A stretch of DNA of 64,000 nt, from positions 1,488,001 through 1,552,000 of the forward strand of contig OY751486.1 in the NCBI GenBank assembly GCA_963565915.1, read 5' to 3'. Numbering within the stretch: the stretch's first letter is position 1; every line of letters starts with the position of its first letter. Below the pieces are notes generated by a model. That model was not told where the DNA came from and did no database searches. It saw only the letters and a list, made by a program, of their open reading frames with translations. Below are positions 21,468-32,785 of the stretch, one piece after another. A program made the position numbers and the translations under genes. This DNA comes from Entoloma clypeatum. Its lineage: Eukaryota; Basidiomycota; Agaricomycetes; Agaricales; Entolomataceae.

Positions 21468-23281
21468 AGAGATAAAAGAAAGTATGAGAGTCAGCAACAA
21501 AGCCAATAAAACACTACAAAAGATAAGTCGCACCATCGGATATCAAGGTCCTCCCAGGCAAGGCCGTCTTCTCTACATGCACGCAGTCCAAACTTGAGTT
21601 CCATTGTCGCCAGGGCGTCCAAAACCTCTGCGCGGTACGCAGGCCACCACGACGGAGATCAACGTAGTGGAACCTGATGTCGCCGACTAGCAGGGGCGCA
21701 GACAAAGGATGATTTGGACATGGAGGGAGGTTGAGCTGGATTTGCGGATGCGATAATCGGGCGGACATCGCCATCGACATGTCCTCGACTCGTGACGGTG
21801 ATTTAACACGCGCATCCGGCGCTTCTTTGTCTGGCCGGCTGCCAGCAAAGGTGATCGAGACAAATTGGTAGATGGGGATGAATTCTTTTAGTGGACCCAT
21901 GATGGACGAGGTGGAGGTCGCAGCCGTGGCGCTAGTGATGGAGTCGGACAATTTTCTTGGATCAAGCATCCAAGAACCATCATAGGATAGGATTCAGAGG
22001 GAAGTGCGACAAAAGATGGAAAGCATAACATAAATAGTAATAGGCGTTCAAATCCATAACGCATGGATAGATGCGTACGAGAGTGAGTCAGGATGTTTAT
22101 ATGCAGGGGCGCTCTGCGCTTCGTGTTTTGCGTGGAGGACAAGGTGAGGAATTGGTAGGGTATGGGTACGGCCGATGCGACGAGGAGTTGATGGAAAGGT
22201 TTGTTTTGTGGCGGTTGTTAAACGCAAAGAGCCCGCCAGAATTGGACGAGGTTCTATGAACAATCTATCCGGCGGAGAAATATGGGAATGACCAAAGGCT
22301 TACCCTGGCATGCGCCAAGAAACTTTGAGCTCCACATTACCCAACAGCTGCTACCTGAAGTCGCGCCACGGGGTACTTCGCAGGGAGAGGAATCAAGGAA
22401 GCCAAAACGGATGGAGACGGTTGGCTTGTTCTCCTCGCGCCATCCCCCAACAGCACTCCTCTCACCGCGCGTGTGTTTACTCGCCATCCGAACAACAGAC
22501 GTGCCAAGGGGCTTGAGGTAGCAAGTGTCGGAGTCTTCAATGGCGTATCACCCGTTGCATTGGTCTGGGTTCGCAGTTCAACCCAGTTGAATCCACATAT
22601 CCAATCTCTAGCCTCTCTGCAGTTCCTCAACCACAATGAAGACAGCGCCGTCGTCCTCGCTGACTCCATCGGCAACCGGCGCATTCCCATGGTCACCGCC
22701 TCCGACCTCTGGGATTAGCCTATCAAGACCCTCATCAAAGGCATCGACATGCTCGACCAGTGGCTCTGCCTCAGGGGCGCACGTCGGTCAATAACGAACG
22801 AGAAGCAGGGGGAGTAACTGGTCTCCGACGATCCAGCGGCGCTTTTCTGGGTTGGATTGCTCTGGAGGGCTACGGAATGGGCTGTTCACAGGGCCATCCG
22901 TTGGAGAGGCAGAGGAGGTGGGATATACGCGAAGATTGAGCGACGGTGTTGAACAATGCGAGGGATGGAAAGGGGGTGACTTCTTCCAAGCAAGGCGGTG
23001 AGGGCAATCGGGGTCATCCCCCTCGGGCGGCATTGCGACAACACAAACAGCAGATTCGAACATATCCTGGTCGCCCGCTCCGCGAAATGCGTACTTGACT
23101 TGGGAGCGTTCCTAGAGCCAGACCTACCCAGATTAAGGCCTGCGTCATGGGAGCAAGATATGAAAATGCACCTCAAGATGAGCAGAGTCTCATCGTAAAA
23201 AACTCCACCCCCATACAGCTGCGCCTGGCATCACATCGTCCAACAAGACAGTGACGCCGTGATAACAAAGAACGGCGCATA
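21468..23281. other. Left arm, unassigned sequence
   Basis: Frames such as 21514-21969 (minus, 151 codons) and 22473-22718 (plus, 81 codons) are open but have no recognisable domain. I cannot tell which strand is coding. Mirror of 56726-58539. Confidence 0.3.
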
Positions 23282-23509
23282 GTGACAGCTGCACTGGCAA
23301 AACTTGGTGGGTCGGATGTACCTGCAAAGGGATCAGGATGGCCCGGGCCGACAATTTTCGCTGTTAACATTCGTCGCTTCGTTATACGACGCCGGGGACT
23401 TACCCCAAGCATGCTATCTGTATGTGATGGCTACCTTCGTGATGTTGTAGCTGGTGCGAAGGATGAATTTGACAGTAAGATCCTAGCCATTGTCACTCAG
23501 AGTCTGTGA
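23282..23509 (+). CDS. Module left-end gene fragment, left-arm copy (unknown)
   Basis: A possible C-terminal exon pair: the first part contains GPTIFAVNIRRFVIRR and the last part VCDGYLRDVVAGAKDEFDSK, ending at TGA. Homologous segments sit inside the CACTA-type end of other modules (minus strand near 35100-35290 and 47000-47160, and more diverged at 52797-53159), always reading toward the terminus. Upstream exons are not resolved. No function is assigned. Confidence 0.35.
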   Translation: MTAALAKLGGSDVPAKGSGWPGPTIFAVNIRRFVIRRRGLTPSMLSVCDGYLRDVVAGAKDEFDSKILAIVTQSL

Positions 23510-23702
23510 GCGCCACGGATTGGTTGTGTGATTTACATCGATTGTCAATGAACGTTTGAACTATTTATTCTACGACTCTATGGGTTTGACTATTCAGAAT
23601 GATCCAGAGACAAAGGCGACAAAGGCGATAATGGTACATGACGATGATGGGAGGAGTGGACAAAAGAGGAAGGAAATTGCCGAAGCGGATTGTTACCGCA
23701 AA

Positions 23703-23746
23703 TAGTGAACGGCTTGAGTTTGAGATACTGGCAATCTCGTTCACTA
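23703..23746. repeat. Module junction in left arm (mirror of 56261-56304)
   Basis: Reads TAGTGAAC ... GTTCACTA with a 34-bp spacer; exact mirror of the right-arm junction. Confidence 0.8.
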
Positions 23747-23906
23747 CATTATGATGCTTTCAAAGTCCGCTGGGGCCCCTTTCGTTTGCTCCGATACCAC
23801 CACCATCCTCCCCCTATTCGTTGTATTTTGCTTGTTTTAGCTAGATTTAATAAGCATGAACCACCACCCATCTTCATTTGAGAGAGACCCCCAGGTCTGG
23901 TCTCTC

Positions 23907-24552
23907 CGTAAGTTCAATGGCGTTCTCCACGCAGTCGGTGATCTTCTACAGGACCTGGCACGATGCTACTTCCTGAAGTTTCCAAGATGGTGTTCATTTT
24001 TGTGACGGGGGCAAAAGCCCCATCGCTACCTTCAAGGGGTCTCGGGTCATGTAAGGTTGATTTTAACTGACTATTCTTTGACTTAAGCGGCGTATAGCGT
24101 TGAGATTTGGGACACAAGGTCCACCTGTGTAGCTTAAATAAGAACGTAGGTCTCCTTGATTTTATTTTTCTCATCATTGAACCCCCAGCAAATTTTATAG
24201 CATATTCTCATTGCAGAAGAGGGACTATCTCTTCACCTCAAATCTTTCGAGTAGCGTTGATCTGCATTCCGCCCGCACCATGCAGTGTTTACGGAGCTAC
24301 ACTTATCCAACAACGATTGGCGTACCCGTTCAAGTCACAGTTTCCCGGGAAGCGACGGCGGGGCTGTCCGCATCTATCACCGTAGCCTCTACGCCATCTC
24401 AATTGCAAGGCGCAGGGTCCCATCCAAAGGGTCGACGCAAGTTTCCTTCTGCCTATCCTCCTACGCCGCCGACGGTTGATAAGTCTCTCCACGCCTATCG
24501 CGGGGAGGCATTGGCCGTTTCGTCCGATGGCAGGGGGAGATCTTTGATCTAG
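23907..24552 (+). pseudogene. WD40-gene relic, left-arm copy
   Basis: Mirror of 55455-56100, described there. The plus strand encodes RDYLFTSNLSSSVDL in one frame and DGGAVRIYHRSLYAIS in another, both matching the WD40 gene at 32786-34438 with frame breaks between. Confidence 0.7.
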
Positions 24553-24996
24553 CTCGGGTGTCTGAGCGAATCCTCCCAGGTTTGTGCCGCATTTACTTTC
24601 AGCGAGTCATTGATAGGGGCATCGTGCACAGGTTACAATCAATTCTACTCTTCAGCCTACGACATCTCTTCTTCGCAAAGGCCTGCGGCTGTTGGCTGTT
24701 GTAGTTATGCTTCTCCCAACTTATGTTTCCTATCTTTTATCCAACAGTTTTTTTTTGGATATCCATTCACCCATTTATTCTGATTCTTTTCTCAATACTC
24801 CGCTGCTTTATAAACTGCATGTGTTCTGCAGTGATTGCCGTCTTTCATGATCTAAAGGTTTTCTTGAATCTGTAGGGTATACAGAACTCATCTAGCATAC
24901 AATGTAATGATCTTGTGTAATGCGTCAAATACTTAAGAGCTTAAGAAGCTTATACAACATACTTAGCGGCATCATAAAAAGAGCACTTGAATTTCT

Positions 24997-26504
24997 TCAA
25001 ACATCTTCGGTCTGAGTAGATACAAGCTCCGCCAAAGTACTGAAGAGCCCAAGTCCCATCTTCCAGCGGTCTTTCTTCAAACCACACAGCCTTTCATATT
25101 CCTTCCAGTCCTCCTGTTTAACTTGCTTCTCAGTGCGAAAACCGCAATCCACATAGCGGAAAAGGCCTCCAGCGCAAAACTGGGTGAAGGAAACACGACT
25201 TTCACCTTCCTGTACCGGCGTGTTGCAATGTGTCAGTAGAGCAGAGGGAATAAGAATCGTCGATCCCGCTGGAAACTCAATGATCATGCAAAGGTCTGGG
25301 AGAACCAAGTGGCCTCCCTGTTTTTGGTCAAAATCTCCAAGCGCAAGAATTGCGCACCAGCCAAAAGATAGGTTCATGGCATCGTGGTGTCGAATCGTCC
25401 ATACATTGGGGCCAAAGTTCACAGCGGCGCATGGGAAGACGCTTTTGTCGAAGTTGGGCCGAAGATGCGGTCGCTGATTCCAAAGTCGCCGGAGCTTCTC
25501 CCTGTAGAACCCATAAAGGCGCGGCGCCCAGAGGGCAAAGGAATCTGCCAGGTTGTCAGGTCGGGGTTTAAAGGGCTGATGGAGAAAGCCCTACGATCGG
25601 CGAACGCAGCTAGTCGTTTTACCTGGGGGTTGGACAACAGGCGCTCTAACATCTCTGAGTGGGACCCGTTGTTGAGGTTCACAGGCTCCGTGGTGCCTTT
25701 GCCGTGGGTGACGCCGACGTTGAGGGTGGGAAAGCTGCCCCGTTGGTGGGATGTCTGAGCAGGGGTAAAGTTCGCCCTGTGGCCTTCCTCCATGATTGCA
25801 TCGCATGCAGCGCGGCAGCACTTTAAGTAGTCACCACCATCCGGGCGCCCTACTAACACTGCGAAGATGCATCCCAAACGATCCATCAAAGGCCGACCCG
25901 TTCTGATGGCGCGTCAGCTGCTTGGAGGGGGACTGTGTAGCCACGGAGGCACTTACACACCGCCCCATCCCACATAAGAGTAACCCTCTGCCAATAGTTT
26001 TGCCAACAATTCCGGAGTCGACGCTCTGGGTGCGTTGGTGCGGGCGGTATATCCGCAGCTGGTAGCGGGAAGCCCTTCCGTTGAAAGTTGAGTCGGGAGT
26101 GGTGTGCTGGTGCCGATTATTTTTGCTGCGCCCTTGGGCCTAGGCGCATGTCCGGACTCTAACATCGCCTGGTTTCGTTTTTGCCGCCGGGCACGATGGG
26201 CGCGCGATGCGTCGTTGATGCGGGGGGGAGACTCCTCGCGGGCCTTCCTTTTGAGGATTTGGGGGACCTGCGCTGGCGCCTGACCTTCTTTGCCCTCCTT
26301 GGTAGGAAAGCACCATTGCTCTAGGTCGTTAGCCTCCCGGATGAGGTCTTCGAGGTCGAAATTGGGCCGGGTGATCAATGGTTCCCCTGCAAAAGGTGAG
26401 AATTTTCTTCTGGATCGCGTCTGAAAAAGGGAGTCAGTGGGGGACGGCTCCTGAGACGCGTCGCTTGCCTGTCGCCCCAACCATGCGCCCTGCATTTCGG
26501 CCAA
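24997..26504 (-). CDS. TET/JBP-family 2-oxoglutarate/Fe(II) dioxygenase, left-arm copy
   Basis: Exact mirror of the gene at 53503-55010; predicted exons complement(24997-25544, 25595-25902, 25957-26504), 467 residues. The catalytic core is in the last exon: Fe-binding H-x-D in IRHHDAMNLSFGWC, the distal histidine in ALLTHCNTP, and the 2-oxoglutarate-binding arginine in EGESRVSFTQFCAGG. The N-terminal exon encodes a basic, low-complexity region (KRKAREESPP; RAHRARRQKRNQ) that could bind DNA or direct nuclear import. Enzymes of this family oxidise 5-methylcytosine or thymine methyl groups in DNA. All frames match the other arm, so both copies look intact. See the right-arm entry for splice reasoning. 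Confidence 0.85.
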
Positions 26505-26847
26505 GTGTTCCTAGGAACTTTGGTCAGCCCTCAGTCGGATTGGTGCGAGGGGTGGGGAGCGCCGATTCTTGGCACAGATTGTTTCTGACCTCAATCCCTG
26601 GTAAGATTTCAGAGTGCGGAAGCAAGCTGTGCCAAAAACTGGCGCCCATTGGAAAGGGAAATGGAGAAACTGCAACTCACTGCGGCAGGGGGCAGTCCGT
26701 TCTAGGCGGTTTGTGGATATGGCGTGAAGGGGGCCGAGAAAATTTTCATCAAGATCATGAGGTTAAAAAGCTGCGGGCTAAAGGCCAAGCCACCGAAACC
26801 GATGTGATGCGTTCGAAGATCACGCGTAGGAACGGCCCCCCCTAGAG

Positions 26848-27210
26848 GTGGTCAGGGATTCGCCAGTTGGACCCACTCAGCGCCTCGGCTGGATGGCTGC
26901 GGAAGGATTGGGGGTGCAGGGCGACAACTGGAGGATTTCAGCGTCAATTTCGGCCATTCCATTGTGCGACGCTGAGGGCTTACCTGAGGTTTGCCGCCTG
27001 AAGCTTGCATTCAATAATGCACTGGAAATCACCCTTACAGCAGGCGAAACGAATTTAGAGCAGGGTTTGGCAGGAATTGGTTTCGATTTACATTGGTCAA
27101 TGAACGTTTGTAACTATTATAGAACTCAGTCAACTATTTGGAATGTCCGAGAGGAGAAGGCGGTACCAATGGTGGGAGAGGGTGAACAAGAGGAGGAAGG
27201 AAATTGCTGA
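26848..27210 (+). other. Module left-end segment, left arm (diverged copy)
   Basis: An open frame of 120 codons, GDNWRISASISAIPL and KLAFNNALEITL. It aligns in position with the module left-end fragment at 23282-23509 but is more diverged. Possibly a decayed copy of the same terminal gene. Confidence 0.35.
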
Positions 27211-27229
27211 AGCCAATTGTTACCATAAA

Positions 27230-27274
27230 TAGTGAACACCTTCAGTTTTGAGATACCGATAATCTTGTTCACTA
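27230..27274. repeat. Module junction in left arm (mirror of 52733-52777)
   Basis: TAGTGAACaccttcag ... gataatcttGTTCACTA: mirror copy of the right-arm junction, with a 35-bp spacer. Confidence 0.8.
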
Positions 27275-27404
27275 CATCATGGCAATTTTAAAGTCCGCTG
27301 GCGCCTTTTCCGCTTGCTCCGATACCACCACCGCTCCCCCCTATGCGTCGCAATTTGCTTGCTCTGGCTGGATAATAAGCACGATGCAAATATTCTAGTG
27401 TCAG

Positions 27405-27688
27405 GTATCCTCTCCAGGTCGTGCTGCCGTCAAAACCTGGAGAAGAAATCTTGTATGCCCCATTGTCTTAAGTTATAATAAGGTCAAAAATACACAAAAC
27501 GTTCGATGCGGCCACCATTCATGTAGTCGATATATATCTTGGTGGAGGATTTCTCCTGCGTATCACCCTCGCCTCATACCTAGTGCGGGGTGCCACTATC
27601 GTGAAACCAAATTGTTACGTACATTTCCAAAATCAGATTCACTATATCACAGGAGGTTGATGGCATAGAGGACTTTCTTTTCCCCCTC
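27405..27688. other. Unique sequence next to inner breakpoint of left arm
   Basis: From 27405 the two arms diverge. This side resembles the sequence that follows the corresponding terminus at 56105-56140 (CTCTCCAGGTC versus CCAGACCTGGGGG), so the left side may be the original continuation and 52603 the new junction. No gene seen. Confidence 0.35.
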
Positions 27689-30188
27689 ATGACGTCGAAA
27701 GGCAGAGGCTATGTGAGTCAATATGCATTTCAGTTCTCGAGGGCTAACTTATGCGCGTTTCAACACAGCTCACTTTCATTAATATCGAAGCTCAAGAGGA
27801 CAGCGGGGAGGATGGGGAGGATGGGGGGGATGAGGAGGATGAGGAGGATGATGATGAGGACGACGATTTGAGTTAGTCTGATTTCATATTCATCAAGATA
27901 ATCTCTGAGAGGGCGCCCACTAGATGGATTTTTCACAGACGAAACCGAAAGCTGTGGGACGACCTACATTCCTGCGAGACTACCAGAGCCCGAAGATGCA
28001 ACGCCGGAGCAGATTGAAGAATACGTCAAAAGCTTGACGAGAAGGCACCGAGCAGCGGTGCGTTATTCCATCAATGATGCTTTACCGCTACCCGCAACCC
28101 CCTCCTTGCAGTTGTGGATGCTTCCTGTTCCTGTAAGTATTCTTTGTATCTCTTTTTTTTCGTGCTAAGTTCGATGTTTCACAGGCAGGGATTGAATCTC
28201 TTATCGCCAGCGCCCTCGAAGAAACAGTTGCATCTAGGTTTCCTGCAGCTTCATTGGTCCAGATTCACTGCATACCCTCCTTGCCCCGCCGCATATATTT
28301 CGAAATTCGAGGCCTTCTTGACCTCCAAAATATCATGAAATTTTCTGCTTATAACCACCTGATACCCCGAGCTGTGCGCATACCTGACGATGATGGTCGT
28401 GCGTTTTTACGCAACAAAGCATGTACACCAGTGCCGCCCATTGGTTCATGGGTTCGGATCAAAAAGCGTGGCCGGTATCGCAATGACCTTGGACTTGTCG
28501 CAGGTGCCCAAGCTAACAACGGCGACCTAATTACTCTCGCCGTTGTACCTCGCCTTGACCTCATGGAAAACAAGAAGAGGAAAGGCGGTAGAATCGCACC
28601 AGCCGTCCTCGCTACGAAAACTTTGGAAAAGTTTATTTTGAAGGACGGTCTTCGAATCCACCGCTCTCGGAAATTTCATCCCAAGGGGCTTGAGCTCCTG
28701 CTGACACCCTGCACTCATGGGTTAAAAGTTGAGCAGCATCCCCACGAAGACGAACTCAGTTTGTTCGAAGCATCCTTTTTCAACCCTGGTGCCATAAAGG
28801 AGGCATATTGCAAATTGACAAGACGTCTATGGCGCAGCGGCAATCGAATGAGAATCCAGGATGGCCAGTTCCAAAATACATTGGGCCAACTATACAATGT
28901 TGACTGGCTCGTTGATTCTGCCGTTGTACACATTCTAGACCCCAATTTGAGGACTCCAATGGCTCTTGATGTCAGGATCAATGACATGGACCGCCAATTC
29001 TTGATAGGAGACCGAGTTCGTGTCGCGGTGGGGGTTGACAAGGGAAGGGTGGGTATGATAGTTTCAATTGCAGGCAAAATTGCTACCATCGTCGAAGAGC
29101 GGCCGCTCCCAACAAACTTTGAAGGATCACAAATCGTCGAAGAGGCAATGGAAGGGATCCAGGTTAACTTCCTGTTTCTCCTTGCATGCATGTGCTAAAC
29201 ATCTTCCAGTTTGAAACCCTGGCGTGTTACCTGGAGAGCCATAGCCCCACCCTCAGATTTGTTCAGATACCTCGTCCCCTTGCCCCATCCACTTCCGACC
29301 CAACCGAGAAAGAAACTGCTGCAGCAGAGGAAGGCCAATTGACCACTGTTCATCGACCCGATAAACGAATCCGAAAGGAAGCCGCCGTCTATGTTGGGCC
29401 GATGAAAGGATGGCGGGGGAACCTTACCGCACTCAATCACAATTCCGGAACCATTGAATGTCCCGGGAGAAATCCGCCTTCTGTGACTGTAGCTTTGAAG
29501 CAGCTGGTGCTCATGTACATGTACTATGGAATAACTCGGCATCCGCCTTATCAATATTTCCAGGGACGAGCCCACGCATAACCTGGCAGGGATCAAGTTG
29601 AACAAGCCCTACATTGGAAGGGACCTGATGCGGCCTGAACCTAAGTGCGCAGCCACTCCACCTCCGTCTTCTGAAAGCCTACCCACCACACCGGAACCGG
29701 AAGCACCCAAAGGGCCAGGTGAGGGCCGGTCAAAACGGGCTTCTGCTTTCTCACGTTTCCTAGGATCCGGCGCATTTCTGCGTGACCTGCATGTTTGCTC
29801 AAATGTTGAAGGATTGCAAATCTGGGTTGGATTCAATCCCTCCTATGAAAGGGGTTCCTTTGTGAAGAGGAATGCCTGCACGGCAGTCCCAAATAGGTTT
29901 ACGGATGCTGATGGTGAATGTTCCTGTCGCGAAGTGTGCCTTATCTGGACAGACCACCGGACTGCGGTACCTGTCAGCAAAAGGGTGGAATTGTACCATT
30001 TGAAGCCCGCGCCGCCAAGGTCAAAAGGAGAGCGCATCGTGATTCTTTCAGGGGAGGATTGGGGGCAGTTAGGCACTGTTCAAGCGTGTAAGAAGAAGTC
30101 ATCGGAGGCAGTGGTAAACATCAACGGGAAACAGGCCACATATTCCTTTTCCGAAGTCTGTCACATTATGTCGCCCCTTGATACTTAA
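27689..30188 (+). CDS. Spt5-like protein (acidic N-terminus, NGN-like domain, several KOW motifs)
   Basis: A multi-exon gene. Exon 1 is ATGACGTCGAAAGGC... to about 27712, followed by an acidic exon (near 27769-27874: EDSGEDGEDGG then D/E-rich), as in Spt5 N-termini. LWMLPVP joined to AGIESLIASALEETV, IHCIPSLPRRIYFEI and RGLLDLQNIMKF resembles the NGN domain that contacts Spt4. KOW-type segments follow: GSWVRIKKRGRYRNDLGLV, IGDRVRVAVGVDKGRVGMI, AAVYVGPMKGWRGNL and GERIVILSGEDWGQLGTV. An intron at about 29169-29210 joins EAMEGIQ to FETLACYLE; one at about 29520-29562 joins LMYM to DEPTHNLAG. Spt5 is an RNA polymerase II elongation factor; this looks like a diverged paralogue rather than the housekeeping gene. 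It lies inside the module chain and is apparently intact. Confidence 0.75.
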
Positions 30189-30258
30189 GCAACTTTCTCG
30201 GAAAATGTGTAACATTATAAATAAATGATCAACTTGTGAACAATGATACAGGATTGCA

Positions 30259-31703
30259 TTAATATGAATTGTGCAAACCATACCCACCATATTTGACCGC
30301 CAGATCATTCTCTTTGATCTCCTTTCCACAGGAAACTGACAGGCCAAATTCGGGGAATTGCACTTGAAATAATTGGAACAGTTTATCACGAACCGTAGAG
30401 AAAGCCTGTTCAAGTTGGAAGTGCTTGATGGTGGGAAAGTGTTGAGACCAATTTCTCCATCCAGCCTGTTACGAGTGTCAGCGTCAGGTAAGAAAGATGT
30501 CGATGAATGCCGCACAAGTAAATCCTCATCGGAAAAGGTCGAGAATGGGAATAACTCGTCTAATGTTATTCTCAATATCTCAACATTTTGCAAGGCAAAG
30601 TCTTGAGCAACTGAGCGTTTGCTTGGCTGTTTGCTCGGCCCGACAGTTTGTTCGGAATTATGTTCGGGCAAAGCAATATGCAGGGCTTTGACGCGTTGGC
30701 ACAAAGAAACACATTTAAATATCTCTGGGAAAAATGAGGAAGTAAAAACATGTCGATGGCAAGCCAGCAGTGATAGCTGAGCGAGAGATAACGGTGTTGA
30801 GGCGCTATTCAAGATTGCCCGTACATATGATGGTGGTCCCGAAACGCTGGTTAAAGACCCCAGGTCGTATGATCTGGCGGCATCGGATGTCGTTTCTCGG
30901 TGATATTCAGCGACTGGGGCAATAGAGACGTTTGAAACCTTCGGGTGGCAGGACAGGAAGCTCATTAACGTGGAAAGGGGTATATCTTCACTAACTTTGA
31001 GCGCTGTCAACTTGTCAAAATGCACGCCAGCCAAAAGTTCGTCCCATGGCCCTGGTGACAAGGAACCATTGAACATTGGCTCGGAGTAGGAGGAAGAGGT
31101 CAGGTCGACTTTCTCAAGGTCTGACCCCGCTTGGAGCAAGAGGCGACGGAACAGTGGTACGCCAAGGTCGCCCCCCAATGTTAGTAACTCCAACGGCCAG
31201 GTGGAGACGTTGAACTTTGAAGTCAACTTGCCGTGAACGGCGCAGTTATAGACCCAGAGTGTACGACATTGTGACGACGCCAAGGCGGTCAGCAGATCGG
31301 CTAACTTCTGGATGTCAATGCCTTGGGAGCCAAAATGGAGGCTGACCATTTCGAAGGAGCCGATCGGTAAGTGGGATAGGGAATATATCATGCAGGATGC
31401 CTCAAAATCGGCATTTTCGGAGAAGCTGGCTGTGAGATAACCCCCTGACCGGAGGTTTGGAGAACAATGAAATGATCTGAAAGCTGCAAACTCTTCCTTT
31501 GAACTGACACTAGAGCAGTAGCGCCCCGGAAGGAACCCATGCCTGACAAGGTAGAGGGGGGAAAATAAATCCTGGAACAATCGGCACACCGGGAGAAGAC
31601 TCATAACGTCTTTGAGTTGGAGGAAACCTGCTATTGCATACAGGAGTTCATTCGGTAGAATGGAGTGTATGGGTTGCTTAAAGACGATCAGACCCTTGCC
31701 CAC
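30259..31703 (-). CDS. F-box protein with leucine-rich C-terminal region
   Basis: The N-terminus contains an F-box: HSILPNELLYAIAGFLQLKD then VMSLLPVCRLFQDLFSPLYL. F-box proteins recruit substrates to SCF ubiquitin ligases through Skp1. The rest has loosely repeated leucine-rich segments (LTALKVSEDIPLSTLMSFL), common in fungal F-box proteins. A probable 50-nt intron (30466-30515, GTGCGG...AACAG) changes frame, after which the C-terminus reads AGWRNWSQHFPTIKHF and ends LAVKYGGYGLHNSY with stop at 30259-30261. Without that intron the frame would run into the tail of the convergent Spt5-like gene. The start is uncertain: no ATG opens the frame at 31703 and an upstream exon near 31720-31780 is likely. 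Confidence 0.7.
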
Positions 31704-32785
31704 AAAGGTATAAAAGACTCACCGGTGATGATGGCCCCAAGAAGGTAGCCTGAAGATGTTCTGTCGAGACCTGACATAGTTGTATAGTCAGATTAATTGT
31801 GCGAGCCAAGCAAGCGAGAAATGGCGGCTGACGGGGCATAGCAGCTTAGAGACAACCGCCGATCGTTCTGATCCAGGCTCAGACAGTGGAAAGTTACGCT
31901 CTACCTCTTGTCCAGCCTGTAACGCGTATAGTGTAGAGAGAAGATAAGACAGTGGATCCATACAGTAACTGTGGACAATAGTTTTCTTTTTGAAGCGGGT
32001 TCACTCCCATCAGGGGCCTCTTCAGGTTTCCTCTTGTATCCCTATCGATGTAGTTGATTGAGTGGAGAGTATCCATGGTATTCAGATGTAACTCGCCCGA
32101 GAATGAAATCTAGCCGGCGCCATAACCTTTTAATACACATGAATTATCGCAAGGCCCTCTACTGCATAAGCGCTTACCTCTGCGGGTCCTGAAGCGGCCT
32201 GTGGACCCGGAGCTCCCGCAGAAGATCCATAAGCTTGTAAATTCTTGGTAAATAGCTTGAGACTAGAAAGAAAGGCGGCCTCGCGCCTCTTTGTGGAAAG
32301 AGCCTTTCGGCAATTTGTTGAAGGGGCTGTTCGGGACTTGGGCATTGGGTTGAAGTGGGTGTATCAATATTGCTAACTGACTTACTTTCCATCCTTATAA
32401 GCAAGATGAATAACAACAATACGATTCTAACATAGATGCTTGTTATTGTTGTTATATCCTCCGCACCACCGCCCTTCACGATTCACGCATAGAACGGATC
32501 TCGGTGCCGACTCTCGACCAAAAATTCTTTTTGTTTAAGGCTCAGTAATGTCACGTCGTTGCCTGGAAACTGGGTTGTTAACCATAAGTTATATTGTGCG
32601 ACTATTTTGGTTTTACCTGTAAGGGTCATCATCATAAAAGCCTACAATTATTATTGCAAATGTTTGCGGGCATTTTATCGCCTATACAGGAGAGTATGAA
32701 TCTTGAGAATGTATTCAAGTGAACAAGGAATTTCGGTCTACCAAGTAGGTACAACGTTTGACGACTATCCGATACTCTAGGGATT
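31704..32785. other. Intergenic, possible short minus-strand exons
   Basis: A minus-strand frame at 32130-32345 (MPKSRTAPSTNCRKAL..., ending near a GTAAGC donor) and an overlapping frame at 32174-32479 could belong to a small gene, but no domain or full structure is visible. Confidence 0.3.

Larger units (their letters stand above)
19201..27404. repeat. Left arm of 8.2 kb inverted repeat
   Basis: The mirror of 52603-60806: position x pairs with 80007-x along the whole length. All frames compared between arms are identical except in the outer 0.5 kb (19280-19640), where single-base differences occur, mostly CpG transitions. The outer end is at CACAGCTGGCAGGGG; the inner end is at ...ATTCTAGTGTCAG (27404). 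It holds mirrored TAGTG/CACTA junctions at 23703-23746 and 27230-27274. Confidence 0.95.

Noticed and set aside
30099..31703. Tail-to-tail coding overlap of F-box and Spt5-like genes
   Set aside because: A 50-nt intron at 30466-30515 shifts the F-box frame to one that stops at 30259, so no overlap is needed.
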